Part shown: positions 19,501 to 19,688 of the stretch, in pieces
Layout of the letters: every line of letters starts with the position of its first letter
Position numbering within the stretch: the first letter of the stretch is position 1
NCBI GenBank assembly: GCA_001931875.2
Contig: MSJH02000240.1
Coordinates: 1-19,688, forward strand
Direction: 5' to 3'
DNA from: Byssochlamys sp. IMV 00236
Taxonomy: Eukaryota; Ascomycota; Eurotiomycetes; Eurotiales; Thermoascaceae
Length of the DNA: 19,688 bases
Notes under the pieces: generated by a model
Told to the model about the DNA's origin: nothing
What the model saw: only the letters and a program-made list of their open reading frames with translations
Databases searched by the model: none
Position numbers and translations under genes: made by a program

Positions 19501-19646
19501 GCCTCTTGTTTCCAAACAGGAACAAATTGGCCAGCATCGGCTCTTCCAGCTCTGCGATCTCTTTCTGTTTGTTCTGGGAAAGCTGTACCGAACACCACAA
19601 AGCTTTCTGCTGGTGTCTTTGGTTCTGTGATGTCGCTGCTGTACAT
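16553..19646 (-). CDS. GPATCH1: G-patch domain protein GPATCH1 (DUF1604 family)
   Basis: A nuclear spliceosome-associated protein whose G-patch is expected to recruit and activate a DEAH-box RNA helicase. Five exons (19646-19412, 19359-19265, 19204-18441, 18381-17748, 17698-16553) join in frame to 957 residues; human is 931. The DUF1604 region (about residues 20-110) includes [40 protein letters not shown] and [10 protein letters not shown], almost as in animals. The G-patch (about 173-195) reads [30 protein letters not shown] follows, then the conserved [31 protein letters not shown] and [20 protein letters not shown] blocks. The last 130 or so residues are an RS/KH-rich tail (about 830-920) ending [14 protein letters not shown]. 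The start at 19646 fits the family N-terminus. A T tract then GTTAG precedes it on the coding strand and could be an intron end, so an upstream non-coding exon may lie outside the window. Confidence 0.95.
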
Positions 19647-19662
19647 AAAAAATTATGCTAAC

Positions 19663-19686
19663 AAAAAAAAAAAAAAAAAAAAAAAA
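19663..19686. repeat. A homopolymer at the right end (T tract upstream of GPATCH1)
   Basis: Twenty-four A residues almost close the window. Read on the GPATCH1 strand this is a T tract 17-40 bases before the start codon, either a promoter T tract or the pyrimidine tract of a leader intron. It is the probable cause of the assembly break. Confidence 0.85.
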
Positions 19687-19688
19687 GT

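Noticed and set aside
1..19688. Mobile elements, CRISPR arrays or viral genes
   Set aside because: No transposase, integrase or reverse transcriptase motifs, no long terminal or regularly spaced repeats were seen on either strand.

Overview
The window looks like a short contig from an early-diverging fungus, most likely Mucoromycota (Mucorales-like). This is inferred from dense genes on both strands, AT-rich spacers and many 45-67 bp introns with GTAAG-type donors, CTAAC-like branch sites and TAG/CAG acceptors. Animal-like genes that yeasts lack (Integrator subunit 7, an AIRIM/C1orf109-like protein, GPATCH1) sit beside ordinary fungal genes. Both ends are homopolymer A tracts, so the contig probably broke there. 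Exon coordinates are hand-built from reading frame, splice sites and remembered family sequences. No alignment or transcript data were available.

Left part (1-5710): an L-type amino acid permease (+, 8 or 7 exons), a 1.2 kb gene-poor spacer, a coiled-coil/ankyrin-repeat protein (+), and prefoldin subunit 1 (-). The last two are convergent, with stop codons 13 bp apart across a perfect palindrome carrying AATAAA on both strands. A poorly resolved small gene (-, about 5948-6279) follows, then a divergent promoter region and a two-finger AN1 zinc-finger protein of the ZFAND2/AIRAP type (+) ending in a CaaX-like CIVC.

Centre (7668-14018): the most striking feature is Integrator subunit 7 apparently broken into two head-to-head genes. 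The C-terminal two thirds is on the - strand (7668-9641) and the N-terminal third on the + strand (9701-10830), with only 59 bp between start codons. The halves are complementary without overlap, as expected from an in-place inversion of the 5' part of one ancestral gene. ELP2, the WD40 Elongator subunit, follows on the + strand in ten exons, with a GC-AG first intron.

Right part (14061-19688): an AIRIM/C1orf109-like ribosome-maturation factor (-), ribosomal protein uL2 (RPL8/Rpl2, +, strong codon bias), mitochondrial BolA3 (+) and the G-patch protein GPATCH1 (-). BolA3 and GPATCH1 are convergent, with back-to-back poly(A) hexamers. The genes do not form one pathway. Common themes are RNA processing (Integrator, GPATCH1), translation (Elongator, uL2, AIRIM-like) and proteostasis (prefoldin, AN1 protein).
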